Source of the DNA: Dactylellina haptotyla
Lineage: Eukaryota > Ascomycota > Orbiliomycetes > Orbiliales > Orbiliaceae
NCBI GenBank assembly: GCA_031310005.1
Contig: CM062387.1
Span: 248,001 to 312,000 of the forward strand
DNA: 64,000 bases
Reading direction: 5' to 3'
Shown here: piece by piece, positions 24,079-39,000 of the stretch
How the letters are laid out: each line of letters starts with the position of its first letter
Numbering within the stretch: position 1 is the first letter of the stretch
The notes under the pieces: generated by a model
Seen by the model: the letters and a program-made list of their open reading frames with translations, nothing else
Database searches by the model: none
Told to the model about the DNA's origin: nothing
Position numbers and translations under genes: made by a program

Positions 24079-27000
24079 ATGGCATCGTCATCAAATTTGA
24101 AAGCGTTGATAGTAGCATGGCTATTCTTCTTCCCGATTGCAGCGGGCGTGATTGCTCCGCCACAAGCTTGGAGAAGGAAGAGCGTGGTCTACAAGACAAT
24201 AATATCGTTTCAAACAATCACCGAGACCATGACGATGGCTGGGGATTATATGGCCCAGCAGCAACAGTCAACGTGCGCCGCTGATGAGCCTTCCTCAGTG
24301 CAGCCGGATATCGATCCTCCAATCACCTACTCCGCCTGTGCGCATTGCCCCGTGGCCACTGTGACCGACTCAAACCAGAGGATCACGAGCATCGGTGAGC
24401 CACGGGTCAACGGCACGCATACCTACGTACCGTGCTATTTTGCTGGATTCTATGAGTGGGTATTCGCCTATACCAAGACAGTTACTCTATTCATGTCTCT
24501 CAGCGCAGTAGATGGTAAACCGCCTGCCGCCACCGACTCCGCTCAGGTTCGTACATCATACACCTACTCCCTCTCCATCACAAATAGCATCATTAGCGTT
24601 TCCCATTTTTCTTCAATTTATGAAAATACTTCACGTATTAGTAGGACCGGACCGGTAATAATTAACTCCGGATTAAGTGATGAATCCACCATTGCATACG
24701 CTTCGACCGCACCGACAGTATTGACCTTTACCAAGACCGATCTTCGCAATTCGACTGCTTTTTCAAGAAAGACCGCTACGCTGCCTGCTGTTATTACAAG
24801 TATCGCAAGTTTACCTGCCGTTGCCACTGATGTTCCAAATGATTCTAGTTCTAGTGTTTTGAATTTACAGACTGAAACTTTTACGCTTGATTTTCCGCCT
24901 ATTTTGTTTCCGTACAACTTTACCATCGCATCTACACCTTCAACGACAACTTCGGCTCCCGCGAAAACCTCGGGCCCGAGCTATTTTGATCTTTACGCCG
25001 ATACTAGCTCGGAGACCAACCGCCAAAACACCTATCCTATCGCAAAAGCGAACAACTCGAATGACTTGCAACTTTGGTCATCGAGACCGAAATATATCAA
25101 GCCCTTGAGCGTATATCTCAACTCCAACGGAGAACTCATAGAGAAAGCCAGCGGCGGCCTTGTGTATCTGCTCCCAACTTCCGATCTGGCTGGAATGTCG
25201 TCTTCAAGAAGAAGGCGGAGGAAACGACAAAGCTCCAATCGGGCTTGGAGTATGAAATATACTGGGGGCAGATCGAACCCGCCTTCAGGTGCTCTCACAA
25301 ATGGATTCAACATGGGGTCTTCTGGCGTACTTGGGTTTAACCGCAATGGGACTGTTCTCAAGTTCGCATACTGTAGCACATCATCCGGCGCTACTGTAAG
25401 AGAGGATATGGTCTACGGCCTGGAAAATCCTTCAACATTCGCCAACTGTGTCCTCATTAGTTTGTTAGCGGTCGATACTGCCACATCATCTACGGCAGGC
25501 TCGACGCAATCTGTGAGATCCACTCCAGGTTCCACTAGGACGTCGTCTCAAAGCCCCAGTAGTAGGCAAATCACGAGCAGTAGAGCCCAAAGTTCAACGG
25601 TATCTGGAACATCCGTAGGTACTATCCGGACTTCATCCTCGACTGCCGCAAGAAGAGTTCAAAATGCCAACCAAAGCGCTGCAAACACAAGACAGAGTAG
25701 CTCTATTGTTACTACGTCTCCGGTGGGTACTAGTGCTGCTCCGAGTGGCAGTGCCATAGCGACCGTGAGCACTGGATCGGCCAGGACTATTATCGTTACG
25801 ATGAATTCATCTCAATTCAGCGATATATATACCCCGCCAGCATCCTCTGCTGGTTCAACTGCGAACCAGGGTAGCACAGGCTCTAGCAAAACACCTACTA
25901 CAGGCTCTGCACAATATCTTAGCTCGAATTCTGCCACAGCTTCTTCTAACATTCGTGGTGGCTCGGCAGATGCTCCGAGTGTTTCTTCTACTACGGCGTT
26001 GGGTTCCACGGCCCCAGTTCCTTCTGGTGGAAATGTTGGAATCTTAAGTCCTACCACAGGCGATCAAGCGACATCTCGGGACCAAGGGAGCAATACCCTC
26101 TCTGGAATATCTAGTACGCCTTCGGCGGTGCTCGAACAATCCCAGGGCAGCACATCCCCAGATCCTCCTGTCGTATCTCCAACACAACCTGCACAGAGCC
26201 TTGGAGTCACGGAGACCGCACAATCCACAGATTTAAATACACCTGATGGCAACGATAACAGTCCCACTCAAAGTCCAGTTGCAACGGATAACTCAAGCTC
26301 TGGCGAGATATCCGCATCCACAGGACCCGATGAATCTAATGCGGAAAGTCAAGCTACCTCTGCTAGTCAAGTTCAAGGGAGTCCCTCAGAAGCACCTATT
26401 CTTACCGGTACCGACTTACCGGCATCCGCGACGGCAGAACCTGTTGTGTCTACGAACCTGGAAGACCAATCTGGAACTTCAGAGTCGGCCAGGCCTTCAA
26501 GTGTAGCTGAGGATCCTCCTACTCCTGGAAACTCCCCTACTGCTACAATTAGCGCCTCGCCTAGTGATAACCCTCAGCCGACGAGCCAGGCGACAAGTAA
26601 TAGTGCATCTGAAGTCCTTCAAACTATCACTACAGTCGGCTCTAATGGATCTAATTCAATCATTATTGTTACGTCCTCTGCAGAATCATCTGCTGAAGAG
26701 ACCACCCCACCGACAATAATTACAAGTACTCTATCAAGTACCGATTCTCAAGGTGAAATACAAACATCCACGGCGACGTTGACATTATCGCAAACCCCGG
26801 TTGTAGGGATCCCAGCAACAACTAGCCAAGCGGTTATCGCGACTACTGTGACCACAACTGGTAGTAACGGAGTTGAGGGAATCACGACTGTTACGGCAAC
26901 TCAATCTTCGGAAACTAGCTTGGAGATAGAAAGCACAAGTGAATCTTCTAGTACTAGCTTGGCAGAGAGATCAGATTCTGCATCTCCAACCGAGTCTCCT

Positions 27001-30000
27001 ACTGGGTCTCCGGTCGTGTCTTCCACTGAGTCTTCAGCTACGTTTCTATCCGAGTCTCCAATAAGTTCTCCAGGCGAAACTCCAAATGGGACTCCAGTCG
27101 AAACTTCTGTATACTCTACTACCGAAAGTACGATAGAAGCGTCTGTCGAGCCCACGACTGAATCGCCCATAGAATCGCCTGATGAGTCGCTCAGCGAATC
27201 ATCAATTGATATCTCAACTGCAACAACAACTGATAAAGGCGATATCACGACACCAGACTCCACCAGATTGGAAGTGACACAGTCATCTGATATTGTTTCC
27301 GCAACATCCACAGACACGCCCAGTGTCGTGACAATAACTTGGGATTCTGAAACAATAACGTACACGTACACGCCTGGAACCCCAGCTACGATTGATAACA
27401 CCGCGCTATCGTCTTCAGAGGAAACAACGTCCCAGGATGATCCTGGAGCTTCTTCAGATGTTGTTACACCTGAACTGTTTTCTTCAAGTGTTATATCAGA
27501 GCCAGCTTCGACGAGTTCTGATTCAGAAGATATACCGACACAAATTGTCGGCGTTCCATCTGACAGCTCAGCTGTTACCTCTATGACTTCAGACGGCGGT
27601 GATAGCATGAATACTGTTGAGATAACTACATCTGAAGAGAATGCGACTATACCGCCCACTCAGAGTACAACTGAAGCTGGTGCCTCAATCGACATGGAAA
27701 CTAGCAGTGAAATCGACACTTCGGAACCCACCAGCTCTCCGGTTGATGACAGTTCTCGTTCGGATTCCCCTACAGGAGCGAACAGTCTAATCTTTGAGTC
27801 AGAAACCACGACAACCGGAGATTTAACAACCGCGTCACTGGATACCGGGGAAGAATCTTCAGTTACCAGCTCTGACAGTCTTAGTGCAACGGATGATGCA
27901 GGCATTACTACTCCTAAGGCTCAGCTAGGGTACTCTACAGACTCGTTGACAGAAGATCCTAGCATTACGGATACGCCGAATAATGATACTCCTGAATCTA
28001 CGACTTCAAGCTCGGAATTCGTAACAGTTACAACTGGAATTGATGGTTCCACTACTCCAGTGGAGGCTACGACAGACTCTGATGCTTCAAGCGCTAGCGA
28101 AGACACGGAAATGCCAACTAGGCCACAGACTACGCCTGATGTTGAAGTATCTACACAGAATCCAACATCTAAAGATCTACATAGTACATACTCTGAGACT
28201 GGCGACAGTTCCTCGCAGAGCTCTGCGGGATTTACGTCATCAGATACTTTCATTGATATTGCTACCCCAACCGGCGGCGATGAAGGTGTTAGTACTGACA
28301 TTACGACAGTCTCGACGGGCCAAGATCTAGCTTACTCGACGGGAACAGATGGATCGATAACTATCGATCTACCTGCTACTTCTCAAGATAGTATTACAAT
28401 TGATGCCACAAGCGCCTCGGATATATCAACTGGTGTAACAACACAGGCGGAGACTGTTTCTACTTTAGAACCAACTACAATCATTACTACAGGTGCAGAT
28501 GGATCGGAGACTACAATCGAAATAACTCCAACCCCAACCTCCAGCCTAACCTCATCCGAGGGTGAAGCGACAACACTACCTCAGTCTGAAAGTAGCGTTA
28601 GTGAACAGACAGGTCCAGTCACTTTAACCACGACGGGCCCAGATGGCTCTGAAAGTGAAGTTGTAGTTACACCAACATCCGACCTAGGCGGCAGCTCCAC
28701 ATCCGAGGAGGAAGTCCCTTCGAGTTCTATTGACTTGAATTCGGCAACTGATTTGTCTCCAGTTTCTCCTATCACCTCCGATGGTGGAGTATCGGCGCCG
28801 ACTTCAGGGCCTTCCTCAGAAACCCTAACGGCAGAATCTAGCTATGACAGTGCATCACCTATTGTTGGGTTACCAAGCATTACCGACTCTTCCACCGACC
28901 TTGTTTCCTCGCTATCTTCTACCAACGACAATGACGAGTTTACTTCTTCTGGCGCTCCTGAGAGTACGTCGTCTGCAGAAGATGGAACTACAACTCCTGT
29001 TATTAGCATGAGTGTCTCGGATTCAGAGACTATCAGCCCTACTCCACCTGATATACTGTCTGGAGAACCATCTGCGACTTCGGATGTAATTAGTGGTGAA
29101 TTTGAGACACCGTCGGAAAGTACATTTCCAGACTCCACCACAAATTTTGTTTCGAGTAGTTCCGATACGGTTTCTTCCTTTACCACTACCGAAGAGGTTG
29201 TAGTTACTGAAAATCCTGTGACTCCCACTTCTGGTGATGTATCACAGTCTACGGCGGTAACAAGCGAAGCAACAGTTTCTGATAGTCCAATTGTTGGAAT
29301 TCCGTCCCTCACTTCCTCTAGTGGCGTCTCAATTAGCATTGATACCGAAGATCCTGACTCTTCGTCTTTGTTGGTTAGTGGGACTGAAACACCTACAGAG
29401 AGCGTCTCTACTGAGAGTGATGAGCCATCGACACCTACAGAAACCTCATCTGAGACTATTTCCGAGTTATTTCCAATTTCAGACTCAACTTCTATAGATT
29501 TATCTATTGCTACGAGTGATGGTGAAGCCACTTCAACTAGTGACCTAGTTGTAAGCCCACCAGAGATAACAGCCTCGGATTCTACTGTCACGACGGGACA
29601 AGATGGATCTCAAACTCCGGTTGGCGATCAAACTTCGATTACACTGACCAGAACGGAGAGCGAGAGCGATACCACTTATTTGGCATCACCTTCTGAGGTT
29701 GTTACTTCTAGCACTGAGGATGGACAGCTTACGACATCTGTTGAAAATACAACTATCAGCCCTTCTATAAGCTCAGAGATAGCATTCACAACGATTACAG
29801 ATGGTGACACAACCCCGGCTGAATCCAGTCCTGAAGATTTCATAACCACGTCAGCCGAAACTGCATCTTTCGATGAGGTTTCGACCGTCACCTCCGACCC
29901 AGGATCAACGATAACAGATCAAGCTACTTTATCATCTACAGGATCGCCTGATATTGCGACCTCAACAATTTTTACGACTGGAGAAGATGGCTCGTCTACG

Positions 30001-33000
30001 CTGATTGGATCAATCACAGAGCGTGTGGAATCTAGTTCTAGAACTGATGGGCCTCAATCGCTTTCTGAGGCAGGCGCTACAAATAGCGATGATCAAGCGG
30101 TAACAAGCCCTAGTAACGATCTTCTGATCGATATACCGACAACGAGCTCGGATAGTAGTAGTGATATTGTTGGTGAGACAACCGCTGCGATTTCTGAAGA
30201 TTCTTCTGGTCCCATTACGAGTGAAGAATCTATCACTGAGTCAACTCTGTCGCCAGAATCTGAACAAGAGACAATTTCAGACTCTGCTACTGTTACGAGT
30301 AATATTCCAACAACCGTTCGCGATGCAACCTCGAGCGCAAGCCAAGGAGACTTTACTGCTACGAGCCAAGATCCGACTATAGTAAGCGAAAGTGATTTGC
30401 CATCAACGATGTCCCTTGACGATCCACAAACCGTCACCTCTAGTAATGGAGCTACAGATTCAACATTTTCGGTTACACCTTCAGACGAGGACACGGGCAC
30501 TCCTACAAACCTAGAAACCTCAACTATACCTTCAGAGGGAATAACATCTTCACCTGAAACAACTTTGTCTGAAGCGTCGAATGCATCCGAACAGTCGTCC
30601 TCTGAGGCAGCTGTCACCTCTGCAGATACCATTACGTCTGCTCCAAACAACCAGGATATTATCACATCTACCAGCTCGACTCAGGACGCTGGCGAGACAA
30701 GCTCTACCGATGTCACTAGCACTAGTCAAAGCCTGCCTTCTGCAGAAGATGTCAGCTCAACAGCGTTAACGACGCAAGAAAGTTCGATAGTCGAAACTTC
30801 TACCTCTGGTTTGACTTTGACTTCTAGCGACAATCTATCAAGTACCAGTTCCGATGTGGGTGCAAGTGCTACAGAAATACTCTCAGACACTGCTACACAA
30901 TCTGAAGGCCAATCGGAGATAGGATCTCCTACCTCTGGACTCACGAGCTTGCCTTCTGATCTATTAATGTCAACCAATAGAGATTACAGCGAGAATAGTA
31001 ATGATAACACTAACACGATTGCCTCAACAGAGCTCACAATAACAACATCGTCTGATGAGTTCGTGCCGACATTGTCACAAACTGATCAAGGACTTCCGTC
31101 TGATGTCACAACTGATCAGTCGACCGGGTCTCCTGTTATCGATATCCCATCCGGTACATCAATTTCAGAGGATTTTAATTCAGCTTCAAGCCTATCAGAG
31201 GCCCTTGATAGTTCGCCTTCGTCATCAGAAAACTTTGACGGTCCTTCCATGACTAGCGAATCATATTCAACTACGGCGAGCGATTCTCAGCTCTCTGATA
31301 GTGAAACTGTCTCAGTAGAGACCAGTGACTCGGACTCAACTAAAAGTTCTATGACGGTGCCATTCGGTATTGCTTCAACTACATCTGAAAGCTCAGATGC
31401 CGGAATACCAACGGAATCATCTGTTGGAACCATGGAATCAACTTCAGATATTAGCTTGGTTCTGACAACAGAAACACAGTCTGACCCGAGCGTACCTACT
31501 TCATATAGTGGGGAATCAACGACAGAAGACGCCTCCACTGCAGAAGTTTCATCTACTTCAGAGCCAGAATCCACTTATTCTGAAACTCTTAGTTCGGATA
31601 CCTCATCGCTTGTAGAGACGACACCAATAGAAACTACAGAGACTAGTTTCATATCTACAGCAGATAGAACATCAGATGAAATCTCTAGTTTGACGGTACC
31701 GGCTGGAGTAGTCAGTACGCAAGAGAGCACGCAAGAGACATCTACTCGAACAGATTTAACTTCTACGGAGGTATCAAGTATTACGGATTCCCAACTTGAT
31801 GTTCCGACGACAACCGATGACCAAGTCACTCTAAGTTCCGGAACGGCTTCCACGACCAGCCAAGTTGATTTGACCATTAGCGGTGGAACACCTACCAGTG
31901 AGACTGATATTAGCGACGCAATCACTTCGGATGACGAAAAATCTTTCTCTACTCGCGCCCCAAATAGTAACTTGATGGTAACCTCCGATGCAACGGTACT
32001 CACATTGACAACTAGGCGCGAGTCTTCTGGTGATGCTTCAATTACGAACTCCGAAATAAACAGTCCGAGCGAGACGGCGGAATCATCAGAACCATCTATT
32101 ACCAGCGATACTTTGATACCAATTTCCCAGATTGAGCAGACCACCGAGGTCGATACGTCAACTTTAGACACAGGAGACAACACACTCACAGGGACAGATA
32201 CGCAGGTCACCGAGAGTAGATCTACTGCTTCTAAAATTTTCGAAGCTTCTACTACTGAAAGTGACACTGTCCCGATGACATCAACATCAACATTAACTGC
32301 TATTGTGATCGAAAGTAATCCACCTTCGACAGTATTTGATGACACATCAACTCAAACAGATGTGGAAACTACTATGGGTTCTGTCTCCGCTGATACTAGA
32401 AGCCAAACTACGGAGACAACGCCAGATCTCAGTATAAGCTATACTACGGATGGTTCTGCTTCGGAAGTATCCTCTGCGGATTCAGCTCAAACTGAAAGTT
32501 TCACCACTTCCAGTGATAGTTCATCGTCACAATCTGATGCAACTTTTAGCTTGAGTGTCCCTGCTGGGGCCGTTAGCACCTCAGATGAGCCTCCAACTAC
32601 TACCAGTTCAATGGAATCCGTTAGCACCGATACTGAGACTCTATCTTCTGGTATCACAGATGGACCAGCCTCAGAGACTGGAATAGCGACGGAATCTTCA
32701 GATGATTCAACCATTAGTTCCGATTGGACTGCTACGGCATCCGAACAGCAAGAAACAAGCACCCCTAGTCTTACTAGCGATATTGCGAGCGATTTCAGCA
32801 GTTCTAGTCGAGGAGAGCTCAGCAACGCAGAGACATATCTTATTTCTATGAGCCAAACTAGTGGAACTGAGCCTTCAACTACTTCCGCAGAGAGTGGCGT
32901 CACATCCGAATCCTCTAGTTGGGATAGTTGGGTTTCTACATCAGCTCCGTCCTCTTCTGAAGTCTCTGGAGCCACTTCTTCTGATGGGACTGAATCCCAG

Positions 33001-36000
33001 ACTACTAGTGAGCCATCTATTGATAGTAGTTCGATATCAAATACGGAAGCAGTCACAACGCCCGAAGAAACATCTTCGGTGTCTGATCGGTCGCTATCGG
33101 AAACTGAAAACTCGGAACCGACGGATCTTACTAACTCTTCTGACGCTGGAGCCTCAACCACTTCGGATGGTATAACTACCCCTATCCAACACTATGCCTC
33201 AACGACAGATGGCTCCTCTACAACGGAAATATCCTCTGAGACGTCAAAAGAGCGAGACTCTGAAATGGTAACTACATCTGCAAGCGATACAAGCCCAAGT
33301 GACTCTCCTAGTGACAGTTTAACTGTCTCTATCACTTCAGACGAGCCCACAACGAGTTTGTTGCAGGAGATCACGACTTCTACCTCTGAGCTATCCAATA
33401 CATTCTCATCTAGCCCTTCTGAAAGCAGCACTTCGCTGTCGCCGAATCTGTACAGCAGTACGACTGATGCATCTGGAGAGAGTTTATCAACCGTACAAGG
33501 AAATAGCACAGATGAAACTACCATCTCGGTTACAAGATTAGAAGGCTCGCAGACTACAGAGAGTATATCCATAGACACTACAAGTTTAACGGATAGTGAG
33601 TTATCTTCGGATATGCTATCAAGTACAGAGCTCTCCTCAATTTCGAAACTACCAACTACAGTAGAAGGCATGGCTTCAATGACTTCTCAGTCTGAATCAC
33701 AAAATACTTCAACACAAGAGACAGACTCGCAAACTTCCGCGGGATCGCCTTCAACTAGTGATAATACAATTACAGCTAGTAGCTTTGACGCGACAACCAC
33801 AGATACGAAAATGGATAACTCAGTCTCTTCTTATGAAAGTGGATCGACTAGTACTATCGCAGTCTCCACAGCGACAGAAGCAAGTTTTCTATCTGAATCA
33901 ACTACCGACAATGCTACTACGGAGTCTACTGATTCCAACTCCCTTACCTTTGGAAGCTCTTCTGAGGGCACAGCGAGTGTCACTTCATCCGGAGAAACAG
34001 TGCAGAATAGTCCCTATGAAAACTCGGGTATTACTTCAGATGAAATTTCAACTAGTCTCGAATCTACTAGCCTCACAACTGAAGATACCTCTGCGTCGAG
34101 TGTAGAGATATCTAGTAGTATCCAGTCGGCAACTACAACTAGTTCCCCATACTCTAATACAGAAACTGACGCCACTACTTCAAGTGCTTTATCCGAAAGC
34201 TATAGTTCTTCTGATTCTGGAAGCTCTACTAGCGAAATGCCAACACTATTGAGCCTTACGAGCACCGAGGAAGCCACTTCTAGTGTTCCTGATACATCTA
34301 CAGATATAGCTGGATACTTATCTACTTCAATAGAATTAACAACTTCTTCAGGTGTTACCGGTCTTTCCGAGCCCTCCGTTAGCTTTTCGAGTATAGAGCC
34401 AACTTCTGCTTCTCTTAGTAATAACGAGGACATTCTCAGCACCACATCAATCAGTCTTGAGTCGAGTACTACGGAATATACATCTGAGAATATAGATACT
34501 GCAACAAAAGCCACAGTAGATGAATCTCCGAGTACAGTATCTCTAGAGGAAACTTCTGACCCAGCTCTCGAGTCTACTAGCAGCAGTGTCATTAACCATT
34601 CTGACAGCATAGCTACATCATCAACAGATAATAGTCTATCTTCTGAAGCAGACCAGGTTTCTACAAACTCAGATTCTACTACCTTAGCGACAGCTGAAAT
34701 CTCAACTGCAACAGCTACTGAACCTGCCATCGAAAGTTCAGCATCTGGTAGTAGCGAGATTTCCAAAGTTAGTGTAACTAGCGCAGCATCCACAACTACT
34801 GGCATGGACGAAACTAGCACTATAATTAGCACAGATTCTTCGTCTGCGAATCAATCCGAAGAGACACAGTCTACTAGCATCTTATCTATGACGATAGGGT
34901 TGTCGTCTGAATCCGCAGTTGAAACCTCCTCTTCGGGAGAAGCAACATCAGCTAGTACCATATCTGCTACTTCGGATGGATTGTCTGAAAGTACGCAGTC
35001 TGATTCATCCGTCTCGAGTAGCGAAGCTACGCCTTCATCACTATCAGTGCCAGATTTAGCGGTCAGTACTACATCCAGCTCTTACGAACAGAGTACGGAA
35101 TTTTTAAATTCAAGCAGCGACCTATCTTCTGAATCTCCACTCACTACGAGTGAAGAGTCTACGTGGACAACGCCGCTTGATCCAACCACTTCGCATGCTG
35201 GAGGTTCTTCAATATCTAGTAGTCAACAAGATACCACAAGTAGCGACACAAGCATCTCCGATGCTATTGTTTCATCAAGTGAGAGCAGCCAAAGTTATTT
35301 GGTAAAGTCTACTACGGACATGATTAGCTCGGAGCCAACACTCACATCAAGCGAATCTGCAAAGACATTATCTACCGAAAGTTCCGCCGAAGGTTCCACA
35401 ACGGAAAATTCTACGGTAACATCTTCAGATACCAGCGTAGATACATTGCCATCAACTTCGTCGTCGATAGATGAGACTAGCCTCTCTTATGCTTCAACCT
35501 TCCGCACAATAAGCGATATTACAACAATGGAGGCTTCGACGAGTGAGTCAGTAACTATCGAGACCACCCAGACCTCGACCGAAAGCACCTCTTTGTCTAC
35601 TACCACCGATAGTCTTACTGCCGAAGCCACCATCAGTGAAAGCCTTACTGTCTCAAGTCTATCGATTGAAAGCAGGGCTAGTGACGGCTCATCCTCTACT
35701 GTTGCAACTACAACTACGGATGAAAGTATTACTTCTATGGAAAATATATTCACATCTGAGCCAATCGGAGATTCCAGTGCCTCGACGCTACCTGAAACGT
35801 CAGTATCTGAAGCGTCAAGTGGTGAATCTTCATTATGGACATCCGAAACTCTTACTGCAACCTATCAATCGACTTCGACACTACTTTCGGAATCTTCGTC
35901 ATATAGTACCGAGCTCGAAGCCCTAACAAACACAACGGACTCGACAGGTCAAACAACCCCAATACTAGACCCGAATAGTAGTGAATCCACTACAACAGAG

Positions 36001-39000
36001 CATAGTTCTGTGGAATCGCCTACAGAAAGTAATATCTCATCGTCGGACCATATCGCGTCTACTATATTGACCATAGAGGAAGAGCATTCAACGTCAATAT
36101 CTTCAATTAACACTGACGTATTTGACGTTTCGACTACCACAGTTTCTGACTCAATTACCTCTCTAAGTCCAGACGTAACAAGCACTTCTCTGCAGGACCA
36201 GTCCGCGAGTTCGTTGAATCTCTCTTCAATGTCTACTAGCAGTGATGAAGCATCCTTGGCTTCAAGTACGATGGACAAAGACGAGCCTACGCAGACTACT
36301 ACCACCAGTTATTCGGCTTCCAGCGATTCGATCTCAACTAGTTCAAATTACTCCTCAGAAAGCTCTTCTAGCCCTGGCATACCTACGACAACAACGGATA
36401 CCTCAACGATGTCTGATAATTTATCAAGTTCAATGGTTTTGGACACCTCTGCAGTAACCGCCAACCAGTCTGACTCTTCTTCAATGAGCGCAACTTCCAG
36501 TGAATTATTGTCAACTTCTACAACTGGGATAGATTCTCAGGCCTGCGCAACCGAAGAGGTTATGTTTACGTCTAGATCAACTGAGGATATTACAACCTCT
36601 GGTCCCAGTCTCTCGATAGTAACTGCCTCTACCGATACGGAGACAGACTCTCTAAGCAGTACAAGCGATCTCCAAGATAGCACATCGACATCAGAAGAGT
36701 CCAGCACATCTAGTTTGGACCATGATGTCGGGCTCTTATCTTCAAGTGGTAGTGGTTCAACTTCCGATATTTCAATAACCGATATTACCACAGGGACACA
36801 GACTACGATTAACAGTTCTCCCACTGTTTCAACCAGTGTCGATGAAACGCCGACCTCGGATGGATCATCCACTGTTTTTGCTTCAACTCTGTCAAATACT
36901 GAGTCTGAGACAAGAGATGGTTCCAGTCTTGTACCTAGACAAAGTGGTTCCTCCACGACAGAAATGTCTTCCAATATCACGGAAACCTCCACTTCCGTCG
37001 ATGATACGGATATCTACTCAACAACGTCAATTGCCAATCCCACGTCTACATCTGATCCCAATGCCACTCCAATTATATCTGACAATCTTGATCTTCTGTC
37101 AACAAGCACAGATACAATTATGACGAGTGAAGCTCCCGCGCCATCAGTGGAAAGTAGCTTATCAGCGACAGAATCAGATGAAACGACTGAAGAGTTATCA
37201 GCCCATACTTCGGACCTATCAAGTGGCTCTGACACTTCTTCAGGTAGCTCTACAATCCTAGAGCCGTCCAGTGCCTTGGAAAGCCTTTCAACTAGCACGG
37301 ACGTATCGACTTCGACCGATAGCTTAGATACTTTCTCAACGACTTCTATCGCAACCCCGAATCAGAATTTAGCTTCCACCACTACTGAAAGCGTTATGAC
37401 TGCTTCTGCTACGGATAGCACAGGCTTGTCGATGGATACCAACACCGCTTCGCCAATCGAAATTATATCTAGCACTTCGACGAATGTGACGCTAACCACT
37501 CCAGATCAACACTTGGTATCAACAAGCAGTGATTCTACTCTTGAATATATTAGTTCAAGCAGTTTATCATCAAACTGGTCTTCTACAAGTGTGCTTGATT
37601 CAAGCACGACTTCAAACTCATCAGTCAGTTCTGATTCATTAACAAGTAGCACAGAAAGTTCAAATTGGTCTTCAAGTACTTTGAGTTCCACTATAACGGA
37701 TTCCACATCTTCTTTGAGCGACTCCACATCTTCGGCAAGTACTACCACATTTTCAACGACTGATTCTACATCCTCTACCAGTGCATCAACCTCGTCCAAC
37801 AGCACAACGAGCGCAATGAGCAGTGTTACCTTTGATGTACAGTACAATTTCGCAAATACCTCTACTACAGGCTCAGTGTCCTCGACTGTGATGTCGACCC
37901 TGAGCTCACTTACGGTTTCTGTATCTTCAATCACGAGTTCTCTATCTGCTACAAGTTCTTCAGCAATTATCTCGATATCGTCAACGACCGACTCTACCGT
38001 CTCGACTCCCAGTTTGTCGTCATCGTCAAGTTATCTATTGTCCACAAGCTCTGGGACCACATTGAGTTCCTCAAGTAGCAGCTCAAGTGCAAGTGGCTCA
38101 AGTAGTGTTACCTTTGACGTTCAGTATGCATTCACAAGCTCTACAACATCAACAGCGAGCCCTACTTCGAGTGACGAGCCTCTTTCTAGTGTTGAAGGTA
38201 ATATCAAACTAAAAGCAACCAGCGCAACCGGTATATCTTTGTCCGATTACTCGTCTTCCACAAGTGCGTCATCGCCTAGGACAACGAGCTCATCTACTTC
38301 CTCTTTCGATAGTGTGTCTGCGGCAAGAGCTCAAATGGTCTCAGACGGAATTCAAACTTCTTTTTGCATGCCATACCTTGGGCTTCTTGGCTCAACGGCC
38401 ACCAAGACTGTCACCTCGGTTGTGGCAACCGACATGTTGGATACATATGAGACATACACGGCAGGAACCGTTACGGTCACACATACTGATGCTAGTCAAG
38501 AGGTCATAACCTATTTGTCTACATCAACAGCTTATACGGGTATTTCAACAATTTCGGCAACATCCACGGTTATGCAAACAAATATTGCTACTTTTACTAC
38601 AAGCCAGATCCTTATGTCCGGCCAGACTACCGCCAATGTCCTCATTACTCAAAACTTGATGATAACTTATACAAGCACCAGTACTATCTTGAGTGGAGTC
38701 CAATCAGTCACAACCACTATCCCACAAACCCTCACGTATACATTCTCAACAACATCAACCGTACTAAGCGGATTTGCTCAGGTATCCACAACCTCCACAT
38801 CCATCGCTAGTTATACCACCCTTACTCAACTCTATACTCTATACTCTGGTGTGAGCTTATATGTGTCATATGTTACAATGGTGCAAACAAGCTATACGAC
38901 AGTTCAAGTTACTATGTATCAAGGCGCAGCTACGCAAACGTATAGCTCAGGATTAACCGCCACATCAAACATACCAATAACTAGCAGTGTCTTTTTCGGA

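Noticed and set aside
26901-34832. Many long antisense ORFs (up to about 256 codons) opposite the giant gene
   Set aside because: They are Val/Ser/Glu-rich mirror images of the Ser/Thr codons, change frame often, lack signal or domain features, and are expected from the biased composition.
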